The notes below the pieces were generated by a model. It was not told where the DNA came from. It saw only the letters and a program-made list of their open reading frames with translations, and did not search any database. The position numbers were made by a program, and so were the translations under genes. Shown here in pieces: positions 26,646 through 34,457 of a stretch of DNA of 64,000 bases (within the stretch, counting starts at the first letter, position 1; each line of letters starts with the position of its first letter). This DNA is from G020351775 sp039588335 (GTDB taxonomy: Bacteria > Gemmatimonadota > Gemmatimonadetes > Gemmatimonadales > GWC2-71-9): assembly GCA_039588335.1 (NCBI GenBank), contig JBDGZZ010000003.1, positions 1 through 64,000 on the forward strand, written 5' to 3'.

Positions 26646-28454
26646 TCAGTCTTCTACCTGATAGAATATACCCCACGCGCCAGGACCGACATGAACACCT
26701 ATGGCCGCGGTTACCGGACTCACTATGCATGAGCGGGGGGAATAGCGAGTGACCAAGTCGGCCCTCAGCCGCTCCGCGATAGTCTCGGCACCTGCATGCG
26801 CGATCCCAAGTCGGAGTGATGACGGCCTGGGCGTCAGACGCTGGTCGAGGTGCCGGAGTACCCGGGGAATGAGGTGGTCACGCCCGCGTACCCGGTCGAG
26901 TGGTACCACCCTTCCTTCCCGGTTCACCTCCAAGATTGGTTTTATGTCCAGCAACCCGCCCAACCAAGCTCGGCCGCGGCTCACGCGTCCTGACCGCAGC
27001 AGGTTGTCGAATACGTCAACGGTGAAGAACCCACCGGATTGGTCGCGTATTCGCACCAATTCCTGGTGGATCTCTCCTATGGACCGTCCTTCTTCGATCA
27101 GTTCGGCAGCTCGCAACGCCATCAATCCTAGCCCAACCGACGCTGAGCGTGAGTCTGTGATCGTGATGCCGTCAAGCTTGCTGGCCTGGGCTGCTACCTG
27201 TGCTGAGGCAAGCGTCCCTGACAGGGCGCTTGCAAGGAACAGTCCAAGCACTTCTTCCGCGTCGGACCTGGCGTCTTCGAATCCGCGAGCGAGGGCCGCC
27301 GGAGTTGGTTGCGAAGTGGTGAATATCGTGCCGCTTTCTCTCATTCGGGTGTACAGCTCGTCCCCGCCGATGTCCACGCGATCCAAATACGTTTTGCTGC
27401 CATCCATGACCTGAAGTGGGACAACTATCATGGCGTGCTTGTCGATGATGTCGTCTGGCAGGTCACAGGAAGAGTCCATCACAATGGCGATGCGGCGTCT
27501 CGTCTCGTGCAGCTCGCGGTGCTGCTCTCGCATGTCGTCGGCTTTGGTCAGTTCGATGTCGCCCCACTTTCCGACCAACTCAAAGACCTTGTCCGGCGTG
27601 TTCGTGTGGATGTGAATCTTGAGCAGGTCATCGGTAGACAGCACGACGATCGATCCTCCGAACTGTCTTAGCTGGGAGCGAATCTCTATTGCGGGAGGGA
27701 AATGTTCGCTCCTGGCGAGTACCTCGGTGCAGAACTGGAAGTCTCTATCGGCCGCCACATCTGCCAATGCCGCCGCGTCGGGAACGTCGTAGTCAACGGG
27801 TCCCTCGGCTGCGAGAATCGGGTCACCCTGAATCAACCGCACGATGCCCTCGAGCATGCGTACGAAAGCCTTGGCTCCCGCATCGACCACGCCAGCTTCC
27901 TTGAGGACGCTCAGGAGTTCCGGCGTCTTTTGTAGCGTGTCCTCAGCATGGCTGAGGACACGGCCCATCACTTCTTCGAAATTCGTGGTCTCGAGGACGG
28001 CTCGTTCAGCCTCTGCCGCCGCCTCGCGGGCAACCGTGAGGATCGTTCCCTCGACCGGTTCGTCAAGCGACTGATGGAGACGATCCGCTCCCGAACGTAT
28101 TGCTCGAGCCACGTCACCTGCTGTGGCAACGTCCTTCTTTTCGAGCGTTTCTTTGAAACCAAGGAGGAACTGGGAAAGCAGCATCCCGGAGTTGCCCCGG
28201 GCGGAGAAGATGCTTGCCTCGGCCATGCTTCGGGCTATTGCTGGGAGCGGCGCTGGGCCCAATCGCCGGACTGCTTCTGCTACTGCTCGTAGCGTTGACG
28301 CGAAGTTGGTGCCGGTATCGCCGTCCGGCACCGGGAACACGTTGATTCGATTCAGTTCTTCGCGACCGGCATCGAGCCAGTCGGCCGCGGCGAGCAGCGA
28401 GAGCCTCAACCGGGGACCGTCGAGGTAGGCGATCCCGACGGGTACGGTGGTCAC
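26646..28454 (-). CDS. FakA-FakB fusion: DAK2 kinase domain joined to DegV fatty-acid-binding domain
   Basis: The chain has 602 residues. Residues ~20-215 are a DAK2 ATP-binding domain with NVFPVPDGDTGTN and SARGNSGMLLSQ. Residues ~235-315 match the FakA middle domain, with a Cys at ~242 and KIHIHTNTP (His ~281 and ~283) as probable zinc ligands. From ~322 a full DegV/FakB domain follows: IAIVMDSSCDLP, TTSQPTP, SALSGTLASA, LRSGRVSRG and GIAHAG. In Firmicutes FakA phosphorylates fatty acids bound to separate FakB proteins; here both parts are in one polypeptide. I start at GTG 28454 (TAGTG overlap with rplI, AGGAAG upstream) rather than GTG 28475. Likely role: acyl-phosphate supply for membrane lipids. 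Confidence 0.88.
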   Translation of the reverse strand: MTTVPVGIAYLDGPRLRLSLLAAADWLDAGREELNRINVFPVPDGDTGTNFASTLRAVAEAVRRLGPAPLPAIARSMAEASIFSARGNSGMLLSQFLLGFKETLEKKDVATAGDVARAIRSGADRLHQSLDEPVEGTILTVAREAAAEAERAVLETTNFEEVMGRVLSHAEDTLQKTPELLSVLKEAGVVDAGAKAFVRMLEGIVRLIQGDPILAAEGPVDYDVPDAAALADVAADRDFQFCTEVLARSEHFPPAIEIRSQLRQFGGSIVVLSTDDLLKIHIHTNTPDKVFELVGKWGDIELTKADDMREQHRELHETRRRIAIVMDSSCDLPDDIIDKHAMIVVPLQVMDGSKTYLDRVDIGGDELYTRMRESGTIFTTSQPTPAALARGFEDARSDAEEVLGLFLASALSGTLASAQVAAQASKLDGITITDSRSASVGLGLMALRAAELIEEGRSIGEIHQELVRIRDQSGGFFTVDVFDNLLRSGRVSRGRAWLGGLLDIKPILEVNREGRVVPLDRVRGRDHLIPRVLRHLDQRLTPRPSSLRLGIAHAGAETIAERLRADLVTRYSPRSCIVSPVTAAIGVHVGPGAWGIFYQVED

Positions 28455-28900
28455 TACTCTTCCTTCACCACCCACACTCTCAGTTCGGCTTTTACCTCAG
28501 GGTGTAGGCGAACGGGCACTTTGTAGATACCGATCATCTTGATCGGCTCCTCCAATTCGATGATCCGCTTGTCGATATCATAACCGAGCTCCGCGACCTT
28601 TGCGGCGATGTCGGCCGAAGTGATCGATCCGAAGAGCTTGTCACCCTCTCCGGCCTTCACGCTGAATTCCGCTGAGATTCCTGCCAGCCGTTCCGCCAAC
28701 GCTTCGGCATCTCCACGCTCGGCTGCGCTGCGTTGGGCGCGCTCGACGGCCTCAGCCTCGACTCGGCGCCGGTTCGCAGCGGTGGCTGCGTATGCTAGCC
28801 CCTTCGGAAGGAGGAAATTCCGCGCGTAGCCGTTCTTGACTTTGACGATCTCGCCCGCATGTCCAACGTTGGCGATGGTTTCTCTGAGTATCACTTCCAT
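28454..28900 (-). CDS. rplI: 50S ribosomal protein L9
   Basis: This is a 148-residue L9. The N-terminal domain has MEVILRETIANVGHAGEIV and VKNGYARNFLLPKGLAY, joined by a long helix rich in Ala, Arg and Glu to the C-terminal domain ending VRLHPEVKAELRVWVV. It lies in the classic order rpsF-rpsR-DUF2232-rplI. Its stop TAG shares a base with the GTG start of the next gene. Confidence 0.97.
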   Translation of the reverse strand: MEVILRETIANVGHAGEIVKVKNGYARNFLLPKGLAYAATAANRRRVEAEAVERAQRSAAERGDAEALAERLAGISAEFSVKAGEGDKLFGSITSADIAAKVAELGYDIDKRIIELEEPIKMIGIYKVPVRLHPEVKAELRVWVVKEE

Positions 28901-28906
28901 ATCAAT

Positions 28907-29845
28907 TCAACTCGCTTGCGGCGATTTCCACCGCCGTCTGAGGTCCAGGCCCGAATCAACCACGCCCAATAGGATGGCACCGGCGACGGCGATGGGCAAT
29001 ATCAGGAATGCCGCCAAGATGACGAAGACGGCTATGAATGGGCTGCTCGCTCCGATCAACTGGAGACCGAAAGCAACTACCGCAGCTCCCCTGATCGCAT
29101 ACAGCGCACCCATGACGATCAAGAGGTTGGTGGCTCCGAGCTTGGCTGCCGACAAGAACGGGATCAACGTCACCAGCAGAGGCGGGATTACGACCCACCC
29201 TAACTGCTCGCTGAAACGAAAGCTGGTGAATCGCCCCAGTTTTGCCCCGTGTGGTGCGCTTGCCACACGGCGGTAAATAGCCGTCGCCAGAGCCAAGCCC
29301 GCAATGAGTTGCAGTGCCACAGCCGCAGGGAAATAATTTGCCGTGTAGCGAACCGTATCGCCCAACAGCGCAGCCAAATTGCCGCTGCCCGATGCGCCGC
29401 CTTGCTCTGCCATCCACAATAGCTGGGAGATCTCCCGGAGCACACGACCCGTTTCATGAGCCACCCACCAGCGTAGCTCACCCCATGAAGAGCCAAGAGC
29501 CAGGAGCAGCCCACCCGTGGCCAAAGCCGCGAGCCCAACGGAAACCAGCGCACTATTCGTGAAAGTCGCGGCCGAGTATCGTGTGGTCAGAACAAACCCA
29601 GCCGTTGCCAGTACTATCCCAGCCCGCATCACCTGATCCGGAAGCTCGCCCGCCTCAATGAGCCAGGCCAGGCTCATGCCACCTGCAACTGCCGCGACGA
29701 GTGTCTCCTTGGCCGTTCGTAGCGGAGACGTCGCTAGCAGCACTGCAAGGGGAAGGGCAAATAGAGCTGCTAGGTCGAACGCTATGAACCCCACGATCGC
29801 CAACAGCACCAGGCCATGCCGAGCCAGCCAGCGTCCTATACTCAT
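28907..29845 (-). CDS. DUF2232 (YybS-like) membrane protein
   Basis: This is a polytopic inner-membrane protein with about eight hydrophobic segments and basic loops, ~312 residues. DUF2232/YybS-type proteins are typically encoded between rpsR and rplI, exactly as here. The function is unknown. The start is given as ATG at 29845 (MSIGRWLARHG, positive residues before the first membrane helix); the frame is open to 29887 and an earlier start is possible. It is preceded closely by rpsR and followed by rplI after 6 nt. Confidence 0.75.
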   Translation of the reverse strand: MSIGRWLARHGLVLLAIVGFIAFDLAALFALPLAVLLATSPLRTAKETLVAAVAGGMSLAWLIEAGELPDQVMRAGIVLATAGFVLTTRYSAATFTNSALVSVGLAALATGGLLLALGSSWGELRWWVAHETGRVLREISQLLWMAEQGGASGSGNLAALLGDTVRYTANYFPAAVALQLIAGLALATAIYRRVASAPHGAKLGRFTSFRFSEQLGWVVIPPLLVTLIPFLSAAKLGATNLLIVMGALYAIRGAAVVAFGLQLIGASSPFIAVFVILAAFLILPIAVAGAILLGVVDSGLDLRRRWKSPQAS

Positions 29846-29888
29846 GGAATTACCGTCCCGTGGCTCTCGCCCGGACGGCTGAGACACG

Positions 29889-30107
29889 CTACCGGCTGTG
29901 ACCTTTGATGAAAGGAACCAGTGCCAAGTGCCTGGCTCGCTTTATTGCGCGCGAGAGCTGTCGCTGGTGTCGGGCGCACATGCCTGACAGACGGCTCGGC
30001 AATATTTTGCCTCGCTCGGTGGTGAAGCGGGACAGCATTCGCTCGTCCTTGTAGTCCACGACCCTTATTCCCGACTCGCATACGGGGCATGTCTTGCTGG
30101 GCCTCAT
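29889..30107 (-). CDS. rpsR: 30S ribosomal protein S18
   Basis: This is a 72-residue S18 with a zinc-type CPVCESG near the N terminus and CARHQ further on. The core VDYKDERMLSRFTTERGKIL and LSRAIKRARHLALVPF are typical. S18 pairs with S6 on the small-subunit platform. The start ATG overlaps the rpsF stop as ATGA, keeping the two partners translationally coupled. Confidence 0.97.
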   Translation of the reverse strand: MRPSKTCPVCESGIRVVDYKDERMLSRFTTERGKILPSRLSGMCARHQRQLSRAIKRARHLALVPFIKGHSR

Positions 30108-30496
30108 AGTACCTCCTCCAATTCCTCATCGTCCAAGGCTTTGGGGGGTCCATCGTCCGGGTCCCGCACAACCTCCGGAACTGCAACCGGGGCAGTTGCC
30201 AGACCCTCGTTGATGACTATGAGGTGGCGCAAGACACCATCGTCTAGCTTGATGGCCCGCTCGAATTCCGCCAGCGTATCCTGTTCCGTCTCGAACTGGG
30301 CGACCACGTAGTAACCCTGTTCCTTCTTCTTGATGGGATACGCCAGGGAACGCTTGCCCCAGTGGTTGGTATCGGTGATTGGTGTCGGGATTTCTCCCGT
30401 CTTGAGGAAGTCGTGGAACCGATCGAGCCTCTCGTTGATCTCAGGTTCCTCGAGTGCGCTGTCGAAGATATAGACGATCTCGTACTTCCTACTCAT
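30104..30496 (-). CDS. rpsF: 30S ribosomal protein S6
   Basis: This is a 130-residue S6. It starts MSRKYEIVYIFDSALEEPEI, with NHWGKRSLAYPIKKKEQGYY in the middle, and has an acidic tail. It is preceded by a near-perfect ribosome-binding site, AAAGGAGGTGCC, directly before ATG. It is the first gene of the ribosomal operon that continues to the metalloprotease gene. In other bacteria S6-S18 bind their own leader; no clear leader structure was recognised here. Confidence 0.97.
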   Translation of the reverse strand: MSRKYEIVYIFDSALEEPEINERLDRFHDFLKTGEIPTPITDTNHWGKRSLAYPIKKKEQGYYVVAQFETEQDTLAEFERAIKLDDGVLRHLIVINEGLATAPVAVPEVVRDPDDGPPKALDDEELEEVL

Positions 30497-30603
30497 GGCA
30501 CCTCCTTTGGCCTAAACGACCCCACCCGTGCCGGGGGTGGAGTAGGTGATTGTAGAGCGAAGGAATGTACCCAGCCGCAAGCGCCGGTGGTAGTGGTCTT
30601 CGG
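30497..30603 (-). promoter_or_regulatory. Intergenic region between ychF and the rpsF operon
   Basis: On the minus strand the spacer has a good -10-like TACAAT about 50 nt before the rpsF start but no convincing -35 at the right distance. A short GC-rich hairpin (CCACCC/GGGTGG, near 30523-30541) lies between it and the ribosome-binding site and could be a weak leader structure. Confidence 0.3.
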
Positions 30604-31701
30604 TCACACATTGAACCTGAACAACAACAAGTCGCCGTCTTGCACTACGTAGTCGCGCCCTTCGCTGCGGAGCAGTCCCTGCTCCCTCGCGACTTTGTAC
30701 GATCCGGCAGCCACAAAGTCATCCACGTTTATCGTCTCGGCCCGGATGAAGCCGCGCTGGAAATCCGTGTGGATTTTCCCGGCTGCATCAAAAGCAGTTG
30801 TGCTGATTGGAACGGTCCACGCACGGGCCTCCTTCTCACCGACTGTGAAGAACGTCTCCAGCTTCAACAGCCGGTAGCAGGCATGAATGAGTCGTTCCAG
30901 GCCGGGCTCCTCGATTCCAGATGCCGCCAGGAACTCAGCCCTCTCCGGTCCCTCCAATTCCGCCAGCTCGGCCTCGAATTTGGCAGAAACGGTGATGACC
31001 TCGGCCTCCTCATGGTGGAGCCGGATGGCCTCTCGCAGGGCCTGTACGGCCTGAGGATCTCCCCGGCCCAGGTCGTTCTCAGCGAGATTCGCTGCGTAGA
31101 TCACTGGCCGTACAGTCAGGAAACCCAAGCTACGGCACGTGTTCAACTCGTCCTTCGAACGAACGGCTTCTCTTACGCCGCGTCCCCCCAGCAACTCCTC
31201 GATGACTCGTTCCAGGAACTCGTCTTCGACCTGCGCGTCCTTGTCTCCCGATTTTGCAGCCTTGCGGGCGCGCTCTTGCCGGCGTTGTGCTACAGCTAGG
31301 TCGGCGAGGGCGAGTTCTCCTGTTATTACGTCGTGGTCTCTCACGGGGTCTAACGCACCCATCACGTGTGTCACGTCCGGGTCTTCGAAGCAACGCACTA
31401 CATGCACGATCGCCTCGACGTCTCTAATGTGGCTCAGAAACTGGTTCCCCAGTCCTTCTCCCTTGCTTGCGCCCTCCACCAGGCCGGCTATATCGACGAA
31501 CTCGACGATCGTTGGCACCACGCGGGGCGGCTTCGCGGCAGCAGCCAAGCGATCCAGTCTGTCGTCGGGTACCGTAACCACGCCGACGTTCGGCTCCACA
31601 GTACAGAAGGGGTAGTTCTCGGCGGGAGCCCCCGCCGCAGTGAGGGCGTTGAAGAGAGTGGATTTGCCTACGTTGGGCAGGCCTATGATGCCGATACGCA
31701 T
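30604..31701 (-). CDS. ychF: Redox-regulated ATPase/GTPase YchF
   Basis: YchF/Ola1 is a universally conserved P-loop NTPase of the Obg class that binds ribosomes and is involved in stress response. Motifs are GLPNVGKSTLFNAL (G1), DIAGLVEGASKGEGLGNQFL (G3 region) and a C-terminal TGS-like domain. Its 365 residues are normal. The start ATG follows a 15-bp perfect hairpin at a distance of 11 nt, which may affect translation. Confidence 0.96.
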   Translation of the reverse strand: MRIGIIGLPNVGKSTLFNALTAAGAPAENYPFCTVEPNVGVVTVPDDRLDRLAAAAKPPRVVPTIVEFVDIAGLVEGASKGEGLGNQFLSHIRDVEAIVHVVRCFEDPDVTHVMGALDPVRDHDVITGELALADLAVAQRRQERARKAAKSGDKDAQVEDEFLERVIEELLGGRGVREAVRSKDELNTCRSLGFLTVRPVIYAANLAENDLGRGDPQAVQALREAIRLHHEEAEVITVSAKFEAELAELEGPERAEFLAASGIEEPGLERLIHACYRLLKLETFFTVGEKEARAWTVPISTTAFDAAGKIHTDFQRGFIRAETINVDDFVAAGSYKVAREQGLLRSEGRDYVVQDGDLLLFRFNV

Positions 31702-31712
31702 TGTACCCGTTC

Positions 31713-31751
31713 GCCGAGTCCGCTGAGCTGCATTCCCTCAGCGGACTCGGC
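31713..31751. terminator. Perfect 15-bp hairpin just upstream of ychF
   Basis: Arms 31713-31727 and 31737-31751 are exact reverse complements around a 9-nt loop. No T run follows in either direction. It lies between the hppA stop and the ychF start, so it may end the hppA transcript, protect an mRNA end, or occlude translation initiation of ychF. Confidence 0.6.
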
Positions 31752-31759
31752 ATTGACTC

Positions 31760-31799
31760 GCCTACGCGTCTACGTGTCTACGTGTCTACGTGCCTACAC
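31760..31799. repeat. Five tandem 8-bp units (consensus GTCTACGT)
   Basis: Units at 31760, 31768, 31776, 31784 and 31792; the three central ones are identical and the outer two differ at two or three bases. They fill the space between the hppA stop and the 15-bp hairpin. The array looks like a short satellite; related single copies occur near 1498 and 13187, both next to gene ends. Confidence 0.85.
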
Positions 31800-31819
31800 A
31801 ATTGCTAGACCGTCGCGCC

Positions 31820-33877
31820 TCAACTGACGAACCACGGCGCTAGGACCAGGCTCACCACCGCCATCAGCTTGATCAGGATGTTGAGCGACGGACCGCTGGT
31901 GTCTTTGAACGGGTCGCCCACGGTGTCACCCACAACCGCTGCCTTGTGCGGATCCGAGCCCTTGCCTCCATGTGCACCGCTTTCAATGTGCTTCTTTGCG
32001 TTATCCCATGCTCCGCCTGCGTTGGCCATGAACAGTGCCAACATGACTCCGACCAGTGTCGCTCCCGCTAGCATCCCGCCGAGCGTCTCGATGCCGAGGA
32101 ACTTGCCCACCAGTATCGGAGCGACAATCGCGGTTAGTCCGGGAGCGATCATCTCGCGCAGGGCCGCTCGAGTGGAGATGTCGACACAACGGGCACTGTC
32201 GGGCTTAGCCTTGCCTTCCATCAGTCCGGTGATCTCCCGGAACTGGCGGCGCACTTCCTGAACCATGCCCTCGGCTGCTCTGCCGACCGCCGTCATTGTG
32301 GCAGACGCGATCAAGAATGGGAGTATGCCGCCAAGGAAGAGCCCGATGACCACCGCTGGATTCACGATGTCCAGTACCAGTGGCTCGGCTCCCGGCGGTG
32401 TCACGGCGTTGGAGTAGGCGCTGAACAAGGCCAGGGCAGTGAGAGCCGCAGAGCCAATCGCGAAGCCCTTGCCCATCGCCGCGGTCGTGTTGCCTAGCGC
32501 GTCGAGTCCGTCGGTGATCTTGCGGACCTCCGGGCCGAGGCCTGCCATCTCCGTTATCCCGCCTGCGTTGTCGGCAATCGGTCCGTATGCGTCAACCGAC
32601 ATCGTCACACCAACTGTTGCCAGCATGCCGACGGCGGCCATCCCGATGCCGTACAGCCCGGCATTGGCGTAGGCCACGTAGATCGCACCACTGAGTACCA
32701 GCAGCGGTGCCACCGTCGAGCGCATACCTACCGCGAGACCGGCGATGATGTTGGTGGCCGGCCCAGTCAGGCTCGCCTCGGCGATCGTCCGGATCGGTTT
32801 GGCCGCCGTGTAGTACTCGGTGATCAGGCCGATCATGATACCCGCTACCGTACCCACGACCACAGCCCAGAACGGTCCCATGGGGTTACCGGCGCCCGTC
32901 GCGGTCATCAACCCGACATCGATCCGTCCATTGAGGAAATACGCCGCCACGAGAAATATCCCGGCGGCGATGAACGTGGACCAACGTAATGCGGCAGCCG
33001 GACTCGATCGCTCGAGCACCCTGAAGATCGCGATCGCCAACAGGCTCGCGATGAGGCCCGCAAGAATGAACAGCACGGGGAGTACAATGCCTTCCATCCG
33101 GTTCTGGACCAGCGGGCTGGTCGCCGCGATCGCCACGGTAGCGATCACGGCACCAACGTAGCTCTCGAAGATGTCGGCACCCATGCCAGCTACGTCGCCC
33201 ACGTTGTCCCCAACATTGTCGGCGATCGTTGCCGGGTTGCGCGGATCGTCTTCCGGGATGCCGGCTTCCACCTTGCCCACCAGGTCGGCTCCGACGTCAG
33301 CCGCTTTGGTGTAAATGCCTCCACCAACGCGAGCGAACAGCGCGATCGACGATGCGCCCATTGCGAAACCGGTGATGATCTCGGAGAAAGAGCGCCAGGC
33401 TTCGGCAGTGTCCGGGCTTCCCAGGAATGCTCTCATCACGATGCCGATTCCCAACAGCCCGAGGCTCGCAACGGACAGTCCCATCACCGCACCACCGTTG
33501 AATGCCACGCGCAAAGCCATGGCCTGTCCCTTGGCTCTGGCAGCCTCACTCGTTCTTGCATTGGCCAGAGTCGCCGCCCTCATACCTAGGAAACCAGCCA
33601 GAACGGAACAGATGCCGCCAGCGAGATACGCCACTGATGTGCGCCAGCCGATCAACACTCCCAGGAGAGCTGCAATGACGATCAGGAAGGGTATGAGGAT
33701 GCTGTACTCTCGGCGCAGAAACGCCATTGCCCCCGCCTGGATGGCCTCCATGAGTTCACGCATCAATTCGCTGCCGGGAGACTGTCGGCGCACGTACATG
33801 AACGTGAGCCAGGCGATGAATAATCCTGCCGCTCCCACAGCGATAGCCCACAACGATAGGTACTCGTAACTAAACAC
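31820..33877 (-). CDS. hppA: Membrane-bound ion-translocating pyrophosphatase
   Basis: This 685-residue membrane pyrophosphatase couples PPi hydrolysis to H+ or Na+ export. There are about 16 membrane segments. The catalytic loops include GGGIYTKAADVGADLVGKVE, DNVGDNVGDVAGMGAD and a C-terminal DTVGDPFKDTSGP. The sequence DALGNTTAAMGKG carries Ala at the position that is Lys in K+-independent enzymes, so a K+-dependent type is predicted. Whether it pumps Na+ or H+ cannot be settled here. The start is GTG 33877, 1 nt after the pth stop. Confidence 0.95.
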   Translation of the reverse strand: MFSYEYLSLWAIAVGAAGLFIAWLTFMYVRRQSPGSELMRELMEAIQAGAMAFLRREYSILIPFLIVIAALLGVLIGWRTSVAYLAGGICSVLAGFLGMRAATLANARTSEAARAKGQAMALRVAFNGGAVMGLSVASLGLLGIGIVMRAFLGSPDTAEAWRSFSEIITGFAMGASSIALFARVGGGIYTKAADVGADLVGKVEAGIPEDDPRNPATIADNVGDNVGDVAGMGADIFESYVGAVIATVAIAATSPLVQNRMEGIVLPVLFILAGLIASLLAIAIFRVLERSSPAAALRWSTFIAAGIFLVAAYFLNGRIDVGLMTATGAGNPMGPFWAVVVGTVAGIMIGLITEYYTAAKPIRTIAEASLTGPATNIIAGLAVGMRSTVAPLLVLSGAIYVAYANAGLYGIGMAAVGMLATVGVTMSVDAYGPIADNAGGITEMAGLGPEVRKITDGLDALGNTTAAMGKGFAIGSAALTALALFSAYSNAVTPPGAEPLVLDIVNPAVVIGLFLGGILPFLIASATMTAVGRAAEGMVQEVRRQFREITGLMEGKAKPDSARCVDISTRAALREMIAPGLTAIVAPILVGKFLGIETLGGMLAGATLVGVMLALFMANAGGAWDNAKKHIESGAHGGKGSDPHKAAVVGDTVGDPFKDTSGPSLNILIKLMAVVSLVLAPWFVS

Positions 33878-33878
33878 T

Positions 33879-34454
33879 CTATTGTCCTTTTCGGTTGAAC
33901 TGGTTCATGGCGGTCTCGATTCCCTCTCCGATCCAGCACTCGACAGCTTCTGTGAGGGTGGGAAGCACTGCCGCCAGCGTCTCTACTTCATCCTGCTCGA
34001 ATGGTGACAGCACGAAATCTGCCGGATCAACGGAGTCGTCCGGCACAGGTCCGATCCCAATTCGCAGCCGGGAGTATTCTTGCGATCCCAAGGCATCTTC
34101 GATGCTCAACAGCCCGTTGTGGCCCCCGGCCGAGCCCCGTGAACGTAGACGAAACGTCCCGATCTCGAGTGCGTAGTCGTCCACGAGCACCAACATATCG
34201 GTGGAGACCTCGAACCCGGGCTCGTTGAACAGGGGACCCAGAGCCGTGCCACTGCGGTTCATGTAGGTCTGCGGCTGCACGATCGCGACGTTCTCGTCGC
34301 AGACTCTCCCGTTTGTGACCCGCGCCCGTCCGACCCGTTTGAAACGGGGTGCCCCCCACTCCTTGGCCAGGAATTCACTGAGAATGAATCCGGCGTTGTG
34401 TCGGGTGACCGCGTACTCCGACCCGGGATTGCCCAGCGCAACGACGGCGCGCAG
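33879..34454 (-). CDS. pth: Peptidyl-tRNA hydrolase, CTG start
   Basis: Pth releases peptides from prematurely dropped peptidyl-tRNA. The full protein is readable: RAVVALGNPGSEYAVTRHNA at the N terminus, with the catalytic His in TRHNAGF, then QPQTYMNRSG, LVDDYALEIG and SAGGHNGLLSIEDALGS. The upstream in-frame codons are TAG (rplY stop) CCA CTG CGC, so CTG at 34454 is the only sensible start. It aligns exactly with the usual start, M-x-x-x-V-x-LGNPG. GAGGG lies 8 nt before it. Starting at a later GTG or ATG would lose the active site. It is about 191 residues, normal for Pth. Confidence 0.92.
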   Translation of the reverse strand: MRAVVALGNPGSEYAVTRHNAGFILSEFLAKEWGAPRFKRVGRARVTNGRVCDENVAIVQPQTYMNRSGTALGPLFNEPGFEVSTDMLVLVDDYALEIGTFRLRSRGSAGGHNGLLSIEDALGSQEYSRLRIGIGPVPDDSVDPADFVLSPFEQDEVETLAAVLPTLTEAVECWIGEGIETAMNQFNRKGQ

Positions 34455-34457
34455 TGG

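Noticed and set aside
26241..28454. Selenocysteine or readthrough at the TGA joining the kinase and RsfS
   Set aside because: The kinase ends with the complete DegV domain at the TGA and RsfS is normally a separate protein; no recoding element was recognised. Kept only as one alternative in the rsfS finding.
31760..31799. CRISPR array
   Set aside because: The units are 8 bp, directly adjacent with no spacers, and no cas genes are present.
33879..34280. Truncated pth pseudogene beginning at the first ATG/GTG
   Set aside because: The missing N terminus is fully encoded upstream in the same frame and aligns to the family if CTG is accepted as start.
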